A stretch of 64,000 bases of DNA from Acestrorhynchus altus (Eukaryota > Chordata > Actinopteri > Characiformes > Acestrorhynchidae). The stretch is from assembly GCA_034509495.1 (NCBI GenBank), contig CM067505.1, positions 7,611,032 through 7,675,031 on the forward strand, read 5' to 3'. A program made the translations under genes and the position numbers. Positions 22,960 through 36,304 of the stretch are shown piece by piece. Numbering within the stretch: the stretch's first letter is position 1; each line of letters starts with the position of its first letter. The notes under the pieces are model-generated. The model was not told the DNA's origin, did no database searches, and saw only the letters and a list, made by a program, of their open reading frames with translations.

Positions 22960-23495
22960 GTCCTCTGCATTTTACCCCTTAATGCAAACACACATCCACA
23001 CATTTACATTTATGGCATTTACCAGACGCCCTTATCCAGAGTGAATTTCAAAAGTGCTTTGCTGTTCACTCAGAAACTATCCTTAGCTAGTAGACAAGGC
23101 TAGACTCTAGAGATTCCTCACACTTAGATCCTGTTGAAAACAAATGTCTATAGAGTTAAATACTCATGAAACAGTCTGCATTTGAACGCAGTGCGGGACT
23201 CAGCTGTTCAGACCCCCAACAGAAGTTCATGCCACCATTTTGGTGCCAGAACAGAAAGAGAGTCTGGATGCATGTTTTCATTGCATCTTGAAGCTCGAAA
23301 GATCAGCTATTGAATTCACACACTAGGGGACAGTGAGCGCCTGATTCAGCCAGCAGCATTATGTAGGGTGATCAGGGGAGTAGTTTGGATGGGCATTAAG
23401 TGCCTTTTGTCATGTCCTGCCAGTTCAGGGAATTGAACCAGCAACCTTCCTGTCACAAGACTGGGTCCCTAACCACAAGGCCAAGGCCAGCCATT
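22960..23495 (+). repeat. Family A repeat, copy 3, interrupted by another repeat (family B)
   Basis: Family A starts with TTGTCCTCTGCATTTTACCC (about 22960-22998), stops inside its ACAC stretch, and resumes at CACACACTAGGGGACAGTGAG (23317) up to the GGGAATTGAACCAGCAACC region. Between them lies family B (about 23000-23312), starting ATTTACATTTATGGCATTTA and continuing with CAGACGCCCTTATCCAGAGT and AAAGAGAGTCTGGATGCATG. This is a nested insertion. Confidence 0.75.
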
Positions 23496-24556
23496 GGAAT
23501 GCTCACCTTGGAGCAATTATTTCTAGTAATGAATATCTTCTGAGACCTGACTTGATTTTGCTTTTGGCCAAAAGTGAACACAATCTAAAGTAAACAGCTG
23601 ATAAGTTCTTACTGAATAATTCAAAGGGAAGAAGGCCAACTTTCTTTAAAAGCTCGTGAATGAGCAAATGGCAGTCTTAGATTTACTCTTGTATTGGCTC
23701 TTGGTCACTCTCTCTTTTTCCATATTTATACTGGGAATATCTAGTTTCTTATAGCTAGCTGAAGACTAGCTCCACCAAAGTTACATTGTGCAGTTTGTGG
23801 TTTTCCAGGCCTGAAGTGGCAAAGATAAGATATTCTCCCTATTACATATCAGAGCAAAATGATTTAAAAGCTGTTAATTTAAGCTACGTTTTCTAAATGT
23901 TTCAAAGGCTTCCCTGTTTATTTCTCTTGTAAAGTGTTTAAAATCTTTAAAAGGCCATATTTTGGATTACCCAGTTAATTATCAAAATATTCATGAAGCT
24001 CCAAGAATAATGGATATTGACAGCCCTATATCTGTGCCTTGGGTATTGATTGGGAGATTGGAGAAGTTGAGAGAGTTTATGTGTAGGTGTGAAGTGAATT
24101 CAGTGAGAGAGGCTGGCTGAAAGAGGATGAATAGGCATCAGTGGGACTCCCTTTCCATCAGGAAACAATGGCCTCCACTTAATAGGCCTGACGTTCGTCC
24201 GTCCCCTGACACACTCCTTGAACAATGGCCTGTTTTCATAAACAAACCACTTACAGACACAACTGTGTCATAATCACTTCACTGTGCCCTCAGGTCTGTA
24301 ACAGCCCAACAATAGGATATTCCACATCCATAAACAAACCGTACCCATCGGCAAGCGGGCGACAACTGCTCCTTTTTTTTGTTTAAATAGAAACTGTGGA
24401 GGAAAGAGTGCTCTGCAGAGTTTGGAAGTGCCAAATAGAGGAATAGGCTTCTCTCTGCAGAGAGCGTCCACAGCTGCACCTCATCAGTGTGCTGGAAAAC
24501 TGGCGCTCGAAACCAGCTGCAATTAGGGCCATCCCAGCCTGCTCTCAGTCTGTCTG

Positions 24557-24562
<6 letters not shown>

Positions 24563-24614
<52 letters not shown>

Positions 24615-24869
24615 CTCTATATGTTTGTCTCTCTATCCTGTCAATGTTTGTCTGTCTCTCTATCCCTCCATTTGTCTGACTTTTTCTCTCTGCATCTTTA
24701 TCTCTCCATTTGTCTGAACTCTTTTCTCAGTCTCTCTCTGTCTCTGTCTCTCTATCCCTCCATTTGTCTCACTTTCTCTCTTTGTCTCTCTGAATCTCTC
24801 TTAATCTGTCCATCTCTATCTCCCGCTCTCGTTCCTTCTAACGTACATTCTCCTGCTTATTTCATGCCG

Positions 24870-24944
<75 letters not shown>
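24563..24944. repeat. Pyrimidine-rich block: (CT)n, mixed CT-rich stretch, then (CTTT)n
   Basis: CT run 24563-24611, then about 220 bp of TCTCTGTCTC-like variants, then a clean CTTT array (24871-24944, about 18 units). Long Ser/Leu/Phe frames here are repeat translations. Confidence 0.95.
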
Positions 24945-25039
24945 ACCACTTTTCTACCACTTTCTTTCTACAGCCCCCATCCACCACCTCCCAAGTCTAT
25001 CCCATACACTTGACAGAAGGAGGTCTGCATACACTGCTT

Positions 25040-25295
25040 GCTGTCGGAGAATAATTGGCTCCATTCAGAGCCACGCATTGAGCAGGCGCAGCACTGTACG
25101 ACACTTGGACCGAGTGTGTTTGGTGTTGGGCGTGCCCCGCCCCTGCTGCCCGCCTGCCTGGGGCACTGGGCTTTCTCTGTGGCCCACCCTAATCAGCAGC
25201 ACAAGGGGCCTTTTGATTCTGCGAGCCCAAGCTGTTTGTGGGGGAAGTCTGGCAAGGCAGAGCCGATCCAGGAGCAGCCTTATGATGCTGTTATG
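25040..25295. other. GC-rich repeat-poor block; candidate regulatory element
   Basis: Much richer in GC than the surrounding intron, with CGTGCCCCGCCCCTGC (GC box-like), several CpGs and no match to the repeats seen elsewhere in the window. An open frame of about 87 codons crosses it but has no family resemblance. Function is inferred only from composition. Confidence 0.3.
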
Positions 25296-25483
25296 AATTA
25301 GAGTAAGTTAAGGACTCATAGCTGTTTGTATAAGCTTTGAATGAGACATGGTTTGGGAGAGAACTTTAGGGAATATTAGATCTTTTCTTTGTATAAAATC
25401 ATGCCATCAGGCCTGCTAACTAGTGATTTTAGATGCTTAAGATGCATGGCAACTTAATGTTACCATGAATGAAGACAAGTTCC

Positions 25484-25937
25484 ATCTCAGATGATATATA
25501 AAGCTTCATAAACATTAGGCTATGGAGCAGTGGAGTGATGGAGACCCCTCAAATACCTTTGAGTTGGAGTGGCATTTGTGATCCAGAGCTAATCACCTTA
25601 CATCAGAACCTGGGATGCTTTTGAGTAGCCATATCTGGGTCTGAGATCACCATGAACAAAGCCAGGCATCAGTTAGTGTGATTTAAAACCTCACAAATAT
25701 TGAGTTGTGGATCACGGGAGCTTCTCTGAAGTGATGGAACTTTATCCGATACCTCTGAGTTTCATTTGGGATCCAAAACTAATCACCCAACATCAGCACC
25801 TGGCTTGATCTGGAGTTGCTGCACCTCAGTCTAAGGTCACCATGCCCAGCACTAGACTTCAGCTAGGGGGATATAAAGCCTCACAGACATTGAGCTGTAG
25901 ATCAGTGGGGCTGCTGTGAAGTGATGGAACTGGCTTG
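25484..25937 (+). repeat. Tandem repeat, about 187 bp unit, 2.3 copies
   Basis: Unit starts near 25499 (AAAGCTTCATAAACATTAGG), 25683 (AAAACCTCACAAATATTGAG) and 25871 (AAAGCCTCACAGACATTGAG). Each is followed by a GAGCAGTGG or GATCAGTGG word and GTGATGGA. The diverged units belong to the same family as 17590-17882. Confidence 0.75.
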
Positions 25938-28900
25938 AAGAGGAATTTGTTATTTTGAACTCAACAGCAGCACAAGCACAGTCTAATATTCACAGATGGG
26001 TTCTAACACCTAATGCGAAACCTTCTGAGAATAGTTAAAGCTGATATTACGACACAGGTTGGATCAACTCCCAATTAATACCCTTACAGGAGTCCACAAA
26101 TTGTAGACATATACTGTAAACACAAATACTGCTGACCTGTTCACTTTCAGAAAGAATATTAATGCGCAATACATCCCTTGCAGCCTTTGTGAAGTGTTGA
26201 TATTGCCTTTGATGCTAAAATGAATCGCACGAGGACTATGACACATCACAGCCGTAGAGGTTGCTCAGGCTTTGGATGACGCATGGATTTGGTGAGATCT
26301 TTTATTAGCTCTTTTACATCTTTCACGAGTTTCGCAAATTTTATGTAATTATGGTTGGACTTGTTGCACTCACCCTACCAGATGTTTGAACCACCTTTAT
26401 GGTTCTCACACAATAGAGAAAGAAGTGATTGAGGGGTAGAGAGCGACGATTCGTGTCAAAAAAGTATTTTTTACATTAGATGGTGGGTATTAAGAATTTA
26501 TTTAATGCTCCCCTGCAGTTACAGAGTGATGCCATGGAAGAGTTCCTTTTTTGTAAACGTTCTACTATAACTCTTGCTTTTTGTAAACATCCCATTTTCT
26601 AGGCTTCATGTCCCATTATCTGAATAACCTACAGACATGATACACATATCATTATAAAGATAAAAATTAAAAGACTCGTCCGATATGACCGTGGCATTTC
26701 GATGTGTGATGGAATATTAGAGCAAGTAATTGAGCTCAGAAAGCACTTCAAATTCACTCAATCCCAACAGAATTCTAATCCCAGTTTAAATGCCATAGCA
26801 GCATTCAGTGCAACCTGGCTTTTACAATCTTGCAGTTTATTTTATTATAAATATAAAATGTCAATCTAATAATTAACACACAGGATGATCCATTTCCAGC
26901 AGGATTTCTGTGCACTGTTTTGTCTTGTCTTTCTATAATTATAACACTCTCTTCTGTGTGGTTTGAATTAGTTCAGTCAGGTAAAAACAGACATACTGAT
27001 TCAGTCTTTTTAATGTAGGTAAGATTTGCAGTTGCCCCAGTAAAAATGATTCTTTCTGTCCACTAAAGGACACACTGTGCTAATGAGGCAGGCAGAAAGA
27101 TGCAGGTATCTCACTCACATGGCCCTCTTCCAGCTCTTCTGGCCCAGAGGACAACCTAAAAAATAACCAGAAACCCTTCAGTCCAGAAGAGCACTTTTAC
27201 AGACAGTGAGTCCCCAAGAAATTGTCCAATTTAAGCTCTGGCTGCTGTATTCTGTAAAAGAGAGAAGGTCTGGAAGAAGCAGAGAGTGACAGAGAGAAAG
27301 AAAGAGAGAAGATGAAGGGCAGTGGCAGCTCTGTGGGTGCTGAGGGAAAACGAAACTCATGTTGGACTTCCCACCAAGTACCCTTCACTTACTGGTAGGC
27401 CTATAACAACCCTAATAATGTACTCAGTAGGGAATGCTTGGTTGCGCTGACATATTGACATGAAATGATGCTCTGCACTCTCACACATGCCTACTAATAC
27501 ACAGAGTCTTGTGTAAATTAAAGCAGAGCTTTTCTGGGAAATGGTCAAAACAAGTTAAAAATAAGCAAAATAAGTACTACAAGGAACTTCTAACTTCTAA
27601 CTGTCCTAAGCACAGTTGCCTTCACTTGCATTCATTTCATTCATTAAAGCAAAATATTACGAATTTATGATGGAATTATAACAGTCCTCAAACATAGTTC
27701 TAATCTGAACCAGGAACATGAATAATGAGTCCACAACAGCTTCCCACCATCATAAAACAAACTGACAATCCCAACATCGAGGGGGAGATGTTACAGTTTT
27801 AACAACACCAGATTAACCCATTTCCACAGGCCTCCCAGGCACAGATTTTTACACTTTGAACCTGGATTAACCACCTCTACAGCTGCAGCCTTGCTGCCTG
27901 TTTACTACACGAATTCCTATCTTGGAATATCCCTTGCTGGCTAAAAACATGAAGTTCACACTAATGATTCCCATCACTCTGCCTCCTGGTACGCAGCTAA
28001 CCTCTTTCAAATGGGAATCAGTGGACGGTGGTGTTGCAGTGGGCTAGATCTGGCCATAGCATTAACCTTAGCCCAAGCTTTTTAACATTAACATAACACT
28101 GCTGACAGGGCCCTAAAGCTGGGTCAAGGGGTTGCAAGCTCTCCCTGAGGCACCCAGGGCTGTCTGCTTCAGACAGAAAACCAGCACAACACACAACACG
28201 ATTGTATCATTGTGATTATAAAAGGCAGTGAAGGTAATTCATGCTGATTATAGAACAGCATTGACACTGAAAACCTCAAAAATAGTGCTTAACCTAAAAA
28301 AAACTATGCATTTACGTCATCTGTTGATGATGATTGATCATCAGCAGCTCAGGTATCTTCATCAAGACAGCAATAAGTGCATGTGCATTGTTTTAAAGCC
28401 AGCTCAGAGACAAAGTTGGTGAAAATTCTCAAGTTGATTACCTTTGCATGGAGGGCCTTATTGACTAAAGGCTTTAAGGAACTGCTTGGTTTGTTTTCCC
28501 TCTATCTTCAACTCTGATGAAGAGATGATGGAGGAGGGAATGAGTGAGTCTGACAGAGTGAAGCAAAATGACTGAGACTAGGAGTCCTTCAGCAAGGTCT
28601 GAGGATAAAAGGCAAGCAGGAGGGGGAGATGTAAAAAACATGTTTACTCCTGGCAGTGCAGCTTAGAGCTCTAATGTTTCCCTGCTGGCCGAGGTTCTAT
28701 GGAGAAGAGAAGGAGAGAAACAGAGAGAGGGAGAGAGAGAGAGGAAGGGGAGAGACAGAGGGCTGCCTCTGCTTCCAGCTTTCATAAAAGAGTGCTGGCT
28801 TCAGTGGCTGCCACATCACAGCCTCCTCCTACCTCAGACCGATGCCCTCCTCACTGTCTGCCCACTAAACCCCAGCGTAACATCTAACCTTACTCCTTAA

Positions 28901-29540
28901 AACGCAGTCAAAATAGCCTTGAAATTTAATGTCTGAAAAATACATCTGGTCGGCTCAGGCACTCTTAACCATGGAAACCCCCCACCTCCAAGGCAATCAA
29001 ATGTACAATGCGCAATATAATCTTGAGTCATTTATACCGTCTTGGATATCCATTGATGTGTCACAGATCTGATGAGGTAATCTGCACAAGACCTCAACTA
29101 GAAGTTGCCTATAACCCTTTAATGGCAAAATGCAGCCACTTCTGCATTTAACCCCTTTAGATCAGAGGCTTGTTACATTCTATGGTTTATTGTTCAGTAA
29201 CTACATGAAATAAAGGAGATATAGAAGTGTGTATAGAAGTATAGATGTATTGTTCTGTACTTCTATAATGTGTACAGACTATAAAATGCAAAAGTGCACG
29301 CAGAAGTAAATTCATCTGAATCCTGAACTATCTATCTGGAATTTGAATAGACCTCACCTTATTCACACCTTGTATTATTTGTGGATTATTAATCATTGTA
29401 AAGCTATTTGCATGATATGCATGGTATGCGTCTGACAGAAACATGAAATCATATTATCTCTGGTGTTGAGATTGCAACAAGAAAGGCAAAATTGTACAGT
29501 CATTCAAAGGATTACTTCTGTTTCATCATGTATTGTTCTT

Positions 29541-29566
29541 TGTGTGTGTGTGTGTGTGTGTGTGTA
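29541..29566. repeat. (TG)n microsatellite
   Basis: Thirteen TG units. Confidence 0.95.
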
Positions 29567-29826
29567 TAGTAGTACACACTGAATGGATGTCTGTTGTTCT
29601 TTCTTAGTCTTTTGTACTGATGTGATCTACTTTAAAGAGTGGTACATGTGTAAAACAGCCATGTTCCAGTCTAAATTCTTTCATTTACTGTCTGAGATGT
29701 TCCTGATGGCAGCCGTAGCTGAAAATAAAGTGTGGTAATGATGTCTTGAGGACACCACACAGCTTTCTGAAACAGCATGGTTAAAACAAAGAATCAGAAC
29801 TAGATCACTGGGTCACTACATCCACT

Positions 29827-29875
<49 letters not shown>

Positions 29876-29879
29876 TATA
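29827..29879. repeat. Poly(A) run followed by (TA)n
   Basis: About 27 A then 13 TA units, possibly the tail of a retroposed sequence. No body could be assigned upstream. Confidence 0.9.
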
Positions 29880-29956
29880 GTGCACATGCAACCACAATCA
29901 TGGGGAAGACATCATTGAAACCTTCCACAAGGAGGGTAAGTCTAACTGCTGGCTGT

Positions 29957-30081
29957 TCTCACAGGCAGACAAAAGTAGCACTAGGAGACTTGCCCAAGAA
30001 CTCTTATTGGTATAGTGACATTTGCTCCCCAGTTCTGGCATGAGGAAGGCAGTGCTGTTGTCCACTACACTACACCAACCA
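29957..30081 (-). mobile_element. tRNA-derived SINE-like copy (family C), minus strand
   Basis: Shares CACTAGGAGACTTGCCCAAG, AACTCTTATTGGTATAGTG and CACTACACTACACCAACCAG with 3847-4042 (same orientation) and, in reverse, with 14776 and 62168. Confidence 0.65.
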
Positions 30082-32502
30082 GTAAAGCAAGAGTAAATGC
30101 ATATGGGAAAGGAGCTTCAGAAACTGACCCAAGACATTGTGGAAGAGCTTTTCAATGGATGATTGAGATGTTTGAGCTTGAAAAGGTTTAAAGAACCCCC
30201 TCAAAACCTAAAGTTTCTATATCAGTTTCAGATTTCCCACAGTAGTAGTAAACCTCAAAGCCTCGGACCATCTAGAACCCATTATTTTACAGAGTGCAAG
30301 GTTTCCAAACCCACCTGAACACATCTGTCTAGGCATGAAAAGTTCAATGGAAACCAATACAGTTCCCTTTCCAATGTCTTTCAGATTGAACCCAGGGGCA
30401 CCATCAGAGTAAAATCTATGGTAGTGATGTGTAATTATATGAAAATATGACTATGGTCTGTCAATGGAAAAGTCAAGGCGTTCCCTTTTGTTCTGCTCAA
30501 TAATTCTTTTACTCTTTCTCTCTTGTTCTCTGACACCGCAGTGCTTTATGGGCACTATTGTGCAGCGGTTTTCCCATTTTCTTCTTTTTCCCCCTGATTC
30601 AAAAACTTCTCAGCTGTGATCTCAGATAAAAATAGTAAATGAGGTTCTAATGTGCCTTTTTGTCTCAAAGCATTTGTCTGGCAACCCTATGTTGTGGGAA
30701 GTCCCAGCAGAGAGAAGTTAAATAAAACGCTTTAATGAGGGATGACAAATGGCCTCCTAGTTGAAAATGACTGAAAGGAGATGCCTAATGCACATCCTCC
30801 CCCATATGCTTAAATGATTAAAAATGCCCTTAAATGGTTTTTGATTTAAGGTTCTTGATGCTTTTTAGATTTGATCCAATTTGAGGTCAAGATTCAGTTG
30901 ATTTAACATTTTTAGTTCAAACTGTTCAAAATGATTCTACAGAACTTTATACCAAAGATTCACAGACACAAGTGATTAAAACATAATTGTTAGAGCATGG
31001 GCATAGAGTAAGCTACAGATACAATATTCTACTGTTTTAACACTTAAGAATATTTTTAATTATATAGAGTTTTAGCAGTTTTTCTTTTTGTTCCGCTTTC
31101 AACGTTTCATCTCTCAAAGCCTAAGCTCAACCCTCTCAAAGACAAGACAGGAAAACCGTCTTGCTAATTTGAACTCCTGTGTGTCATTTGCACGCGCCAT
31201 AGTCATACACCAATCAGCTCAAGCTAAACTGAGCGTGACATTGCTAACTTGGTACTGGCTTACAGTTTATGGTTTCAGAATGCTGTTATGCAATTTTGAT
31301 CTGTGTTAGGTTCATCAATCTTTAGACTTAGCACGTACTGTACGGAGTTGACCTTTACCACATGTAGAGCACAGCCAGAGATTTCCTGTGTCAGACACAT
31401 AAAGGAAATGTTCCACTTGGTTAAGATAAGGCTGGCACTTGTGTAGTGCATATAGACACGGCACGACCAAAGTCCTTATAGGAAATTTGCAATGCCACTG
31501 GGCAAAAACCCAAGACCAGGCTTCGATCTCTATGAATGAGGAGGGATGAATATACCCAAAATTAAAGATAAAAGGTGCCTCTTTTTGTTGAAAGTGAGAC
31601 TTTACCTGCTAACAGATGCCTTGTTCGGCATCACCAGAAACCTCCTTCATTTGTCAACCAGTGAGCGGCCTCCTCATTTTTTATGTCTTGGCATGAATGT
31701 TTTGGAAAATTACCTGCTCTACTCAGACATTGTGTATGGAAGGATAAAGGCCGCTCAGGTGATGTCTGGTCAAAATAATCTGGGTGTTTGTGTTCACATA
31801 TGCAGCTCTTCTAGATTTCAGCCATCACTGATACCTGATTACATTTTGCTTCTACCCAGGGCTAGTTCACTCAGCACTCAGCTCTTTAAAGCATTGGTTC
31901 TTAAATCAGTCCTCAGTGAAACATCAGCCTCCTTATATTGAGAACCGTGAACGAGCAAAACTGTGGACACATTCAGAACGGTTCTTCACAGACCCAAAAG
32001 TGTCATTGCCCCGAGAATCCTTTTCACCACCTTTTATTTCTGAGGGAGTAAGCTTGCCTGTCAGTTTTGGGGAAGTGAATTTTATCACTGCTTTTACTGC
32101 ACTCTTGAGGCGCTGTTTGTCATGTGTTATGGGATTTCGCAAAAGGGATGATGTAAGGGCCTCGTCTCGCTATAACAGAGGCACGTCACTCACGCACACT
32201 TGGCTCTGCTCAGCTCATTAAGGTTGCATCAGCTGCTCTCGTGGCTCAGCTTGGTCAGACACAGACAAGCTATAATGCAAACTCAGATCTGCCTTAAGGT
32301 CTGGGTCTGTTAACCGACTCCCAAAGCCACAGACTTATTTGAAGGTTAGCTTTTGGGTTTGTTAAGCAGACTTATAATCCAACAGGCTCACTTCTGTGGG
32401 TAATTTCTGTACCAGCAGAAATCAAGTTCTTCATAGTGTACTTCATAGTGCTCTAATTATTTCCATGTAAAAACTGAAAATGCACATTTCTTCTCGTTTC
32501 AG

Positions 32503-32558
32503 ATGGTCATCACATCTGGGAGATGGATGCCAAGGTCGACAAGGACTCCTTTAAACCT
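32503..32558 (+). CDS. nfatc1: nfatc1 exon 8: short IPT/TIG exon
   Basis: A 56-bp exon encoding (D)GHHIWEMDAKVDKDSFKP. The first two bases complete G|AT (Asp). It ends in phase 0 before the consensus donor gtaagt. The acceptor is ttctcgtttcag. Too short to appear as an open frame of its own, but flanking phases and the NFATC1 sequence GHH-WEM-AK-D-D fix it. Confidence 0.95.
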
Positions 32559-33346
32559 GTAAGTCATTCACACAAGCTGCAAACAAATGCCATATTTGCA
32601 AACAAATGCTAGTTCATAATTAAATGAATGCCATTGCCGAGAAACAGAGGTGAAAGCTGTGTCCAGAAACCCACAAGCCAAAGTCCCACCCTATAAAAAT
32701 ATGCACTGTCTATGACACTGTGTATACCAGTTCCGTTTCTTCGTTAGTTATGTGGCTCAGTTGGCAGATCAGCCTGTCTGAAACACATAGATACAGTTGC
32801 TATGCCCAAAAAAATCTTCACTTTTATTGGAAATCAGTCAAAAAAGATTTAATTTCAAGTAATTTGTGGATTTTCTTTATTTGTCCATTTGTCATGTAAT
32901 CTTCACTGTGTGAAAATGTGAAAAACGTGGCTGTAGCTCATCAAGACACACGAGGTGAAAGGTCCAAACACTGTAGGAGGTCCGTGGACAGCAGTGGGGA
33001 ATGTGTTTGGAGGAAGTTCATTTAGATCATTTAAGAAAACATGAAAATAATGTGGTGTGAGTTCATCAAAGACTTGAAGAGGACCATATGAAAATACTAT
33101 TCTTATTCTATTTCTGGTTTATCAGTGATTTTTACATTTACATTTTTACAAATTCATGTAATTCTCAAAAGTTAAGGTTCTTTAACCATCTTTAACCATG
33201 TCACAATCATATATTTAAGAGTGTAACTGCAACATTACACATTTAGAAGTAGACTACTAGATGACAAAAGCAGAAAAGGAGGCTTCCTCCTGCTCTCTCA
33301 GTGATTGACTCATACTCCCAGACCAAAGTTTATGCTTTGGGATTAG

Positions 33347-33463
<117 letters not shown>

Positions 33464-34580
33464 CAGTACACCTGCACCACACACATACACACACACACAT
33501 TCACACTACCAAAATATGTATGTCTGTCAAAGTCTAGTCTGTTGGAACAGGCCCATCCTAAACACTGACAATACCTAGCCAGTGTTCTCCTAAGCAACAT
33601 GGAATTTGCTTGAATGAACTGTTGGTCTCAGTCTGGGAATGTGAAAGAATGGCTGCATACCATAAGCAATGATGTTAAACTCCTTAGCTTGTATATATCA
33701 CAGACAGACACTTCCTGTCATCTTCAGTTCCTAGAATAGAATACTTCATATAGCATATATGTGGTATATGTACATGCTGCATAGTACATACATAATATAC
33801 ACCATAGTTCCTGATGCCAGAGACCTCTAGTAACTTTTGTACTGACCTTTAATCCTCACTTTTGTCAGATTTGGCCTACGTTACCAACCAAACCTACTGC
33901 AATATTCTAAAAATGATTAAAGGAACTCATGGAGGTCAGAAGAAAACAAAACTGTCTTCCCCCTCAAATGCCATGTTGAAGTTTGCTTCTTTACTTTTGC
34001 ACTGGAACTAACAAATAATGGAGGCCTAAAAGCATGTGCCTCAAACTGTGTCACCATATTAAAATCCTGTGATACCGAACATGTAAACATATCTCTCAAT
34101 TCAGGACGCTCAGGATCGGACACCAGTACATTCAGAAATTGCATTCCAGTTTTGCCTGTTCTAATAGACTGGATGCACAGATATGTTCAGATTAGATGTT
34201 TTGTTGATTTTGTTGATCTAAATTTAACGTACAGAAATTAGCATATAAAGTGTGCATTTGTCGTTTATTCAGCAGATAAACAGTAAGTTTGTGCTTTAAA
34301 ATGTGAAAAGGTTTCCCCTTTAAATCATTTACAGTTACTAAATGTGTCATCTGACCAAGGGTGCTAAAGATTTCGCATATGACTATGCTTTACTAAAGGA
34401 CACTCAGCAAGTAAATACATATTTTAATACATTTTCATACAATGTATAAAAGAAAACAAAGTATGTCAAAAGTGAGGCAATGTTTTACATTACAGTGATG
34501 GTGAAACACTATACATTATTCTGTACGTTTTATAAAATATTTGTTGTATAATCTTTCATACGAAGGGCATAAATATTTAT

Positions 34581-34914
34581 CAGGGGCTCCGAGTGGCTCA
34601 GCGGTCTAATGTGATAGCTCTAAGAAGGTTGGGTAGACACGCTCTCCCCACATCACACCCAGTCTGATGCTGGGTCTGATGTTGTAAGGGATCACCCTGG
34701 CACTTTCTTTTGCGTGCATCGTCTGCCCAGCAATGATGCAATGGTGACAGTTTGAGAAGAGGCATGGCTGGCTTCTCATGCATCAAAGGAAGCATTGATT
34801 GTCTTCTCCCTCCTAGTGTCAGGAGCAGGGTATGCGATAGGGGGAGAGTGCTATGGGGGTACGTCCAATTTGGGGTGGAAAAATTGTAATAAAATATTTA
34901 AAAAGAAAAAACAA
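34581..34914 (+). mobile_element. tRNA-derived SINE
   Basis: The head GGGGCTCCGAGTGGCTCAGC and GGTCTAA resembles a tRNA box A region (TGGCTCAGCGGT). The body is followed by GTCCAATTTGGGGTGGAAAA and an A-rich tail with AATAAAATATTT. AAATATTTA occurs just before the head (34571) and at the tail, a possible but AT-rich target duplication. Box B looks degraded. Confidence 0.7.
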
Positions 34915-35529
34915 GAGTGAAGATACGACCTCATTTTTTTTACTACATTAATTGTATAAAATTAATTTCTTACCAAATTTACATTTGTTACATGTAATAT
35001 TAACATAAACATAGACCTACTGTCCTTTATGTTCATGCTAAACATCCACTAAAGGTCTAAGAAAAACAAATATAGTTATTGGCACAATAAATATCATTGG
35101 CCTGGCATATGTCTGAAAGGCAGCCTTTGTCTCATGTCTCGTGGTTCATAACTTTATTGAACTTCCACGCCTGGCATCGCCGCTCACAGAATGAATGGGG
35201 TCCATCTGCTTGAATGGAGTATTAATGTGTTAAACATTTTTTTACAAGGACCTCTTTGATTTCTGCCCTTCCCTGCCCTGCTGTCTGCATTTATATATTT
35301 ATTTAATATCAACCACTTTCTAGCTCGCCCTAAACCACATGCTTCCTTGTGTCTCATAAGTTGCCTTATACAGTGCAAGCTCTTGCTCAACTCCTCGTTG
35401 GGATTTCACTCGATTGCCTCATTCACTTTCACCACAGAATAATGTCGTACTTATCCTTTACATGGCAATATGAGGCCAGTGAGTATTTTGTCTGAAACTA
35501 AAATCGAGCTTCGTAAAAATGAAGGGGAC

Positions 35530-35765
35530 AAAAGTGTTATTTGGGGTGGGTTTTGAGTTGGTAGGTGGGTTGTGTGTGGTTTTGGTGGTCCTTCTGGAGG
35601 ATCCCCTGCCTTGCACATTTACTGCTGTAACACACTCCCTTCACCAGCCTTTAGAGCTTGTTATTTTGCTGATTAGCTGGATCAGGTGTGCTTGGTGCAA
35701 GGTAAACACTACCATGTGCAGGGCAGGGGGTCCTCCAGGACAAAGGTTGGGAACCGCTGTCCCAA
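35530..35765. mobile_element. Degenerate hAT-like element with inner inverted repeats
   Basis: CCTTCTGGAGGATCCCCTGCC (from about 35589) is the near reverse complement of GGCAGGGGGTCCTCCAGGA (about 35721-35740). The right edge reads GGTTGGGAACCGCTGT, whose reverse complement resembles the CAGTGGTTCTCAA-type hAT end. The left outer end is eroded. The middle shares CTGGATCAGGTGTGCT with the MITE at 36305. Confidence 0.5.
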
Positions 35766-36304
35766 GGCATCAGTCCATAGCATAATTGTGTTTGTAAAAG
35801 CCCTCCAGGGACCTCCAAGGATGTGGGAAGGTGTTTTGAGTTGGAGGTGCTGAAGTTTTAATCAGAAAATATGTGACATCCAAAGTAATGTGTATTTTAA
35901 ATATAGCATTTTTAATTCACATGGAACTAAATGTGTCCTAATGTGCTAAAATGTGACAAGAGATGACAGAGGTACTAATGGAATCCTCACCCACTGTGCT
36001 CTTCTAGCAAATGCTCAGTGTTGATCAGTAATGTTGTTGATATATGGTGCCTCAAAATTGGCATCCAAGTTATAAGATGTAGATTTAGGTGGTTGGTTGC
36101 TATGTGGTTCCTACTGGGTTCCTAGGTAGATGCTGTGTGGTTGCTTGGTTACTATGGGGTAGCTAGATAGTTGCAAGGTGGTTTGCTGTGTTTTTATCTG
36201 TGGTTGGTAGGGGATTGATATGGTATTTCATTTCTAAGGTTCTTCACACTCCCATCGTCATGGCTGCATGGCTCTTTATGGATTCACTTGTGGTTCTTCT
36301 ATGG

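Larger units (their letters stand above)
14596..32502 (+). other. nfatc1: nfatc1 intron 7 (17.9 kb, the largest in the window)
   Basis: No exon found. Content in order: SINE-like copy and AC array (14.78-14.96 kb), hAT-like relic with TTCCGATCC (15.07-15.2), CT/CCCT array (16.28), rc of a dispersed repeat (16.85-16.93), CT array (17.34), non-autonomous element (17.59-17.88), Tc1-like transposase relic (18.39-18.77), direct duplication (19.03 and 20.82) with surrounding satellite, second Tc1-like relic (21.63-22.11), GT array (22.2), nested repeats (22.96-23.50), CT and CTTT arrays (24.56-24.94), GC-rich block (25.04-25.29), about 187-bp tandem repeat (25.48-25.94), GT and A/TA arrays (29.54, 29.83), SINE (29.96). 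The stretches 26.0-29.5 and 30.1-32.5 kb show nothing I can name. Confidence 0.85.

Noticed and set aside
24489..25013. Plus-strand frame of 174 codons
   Set aside because: A translation of CT and CTTT arrays.
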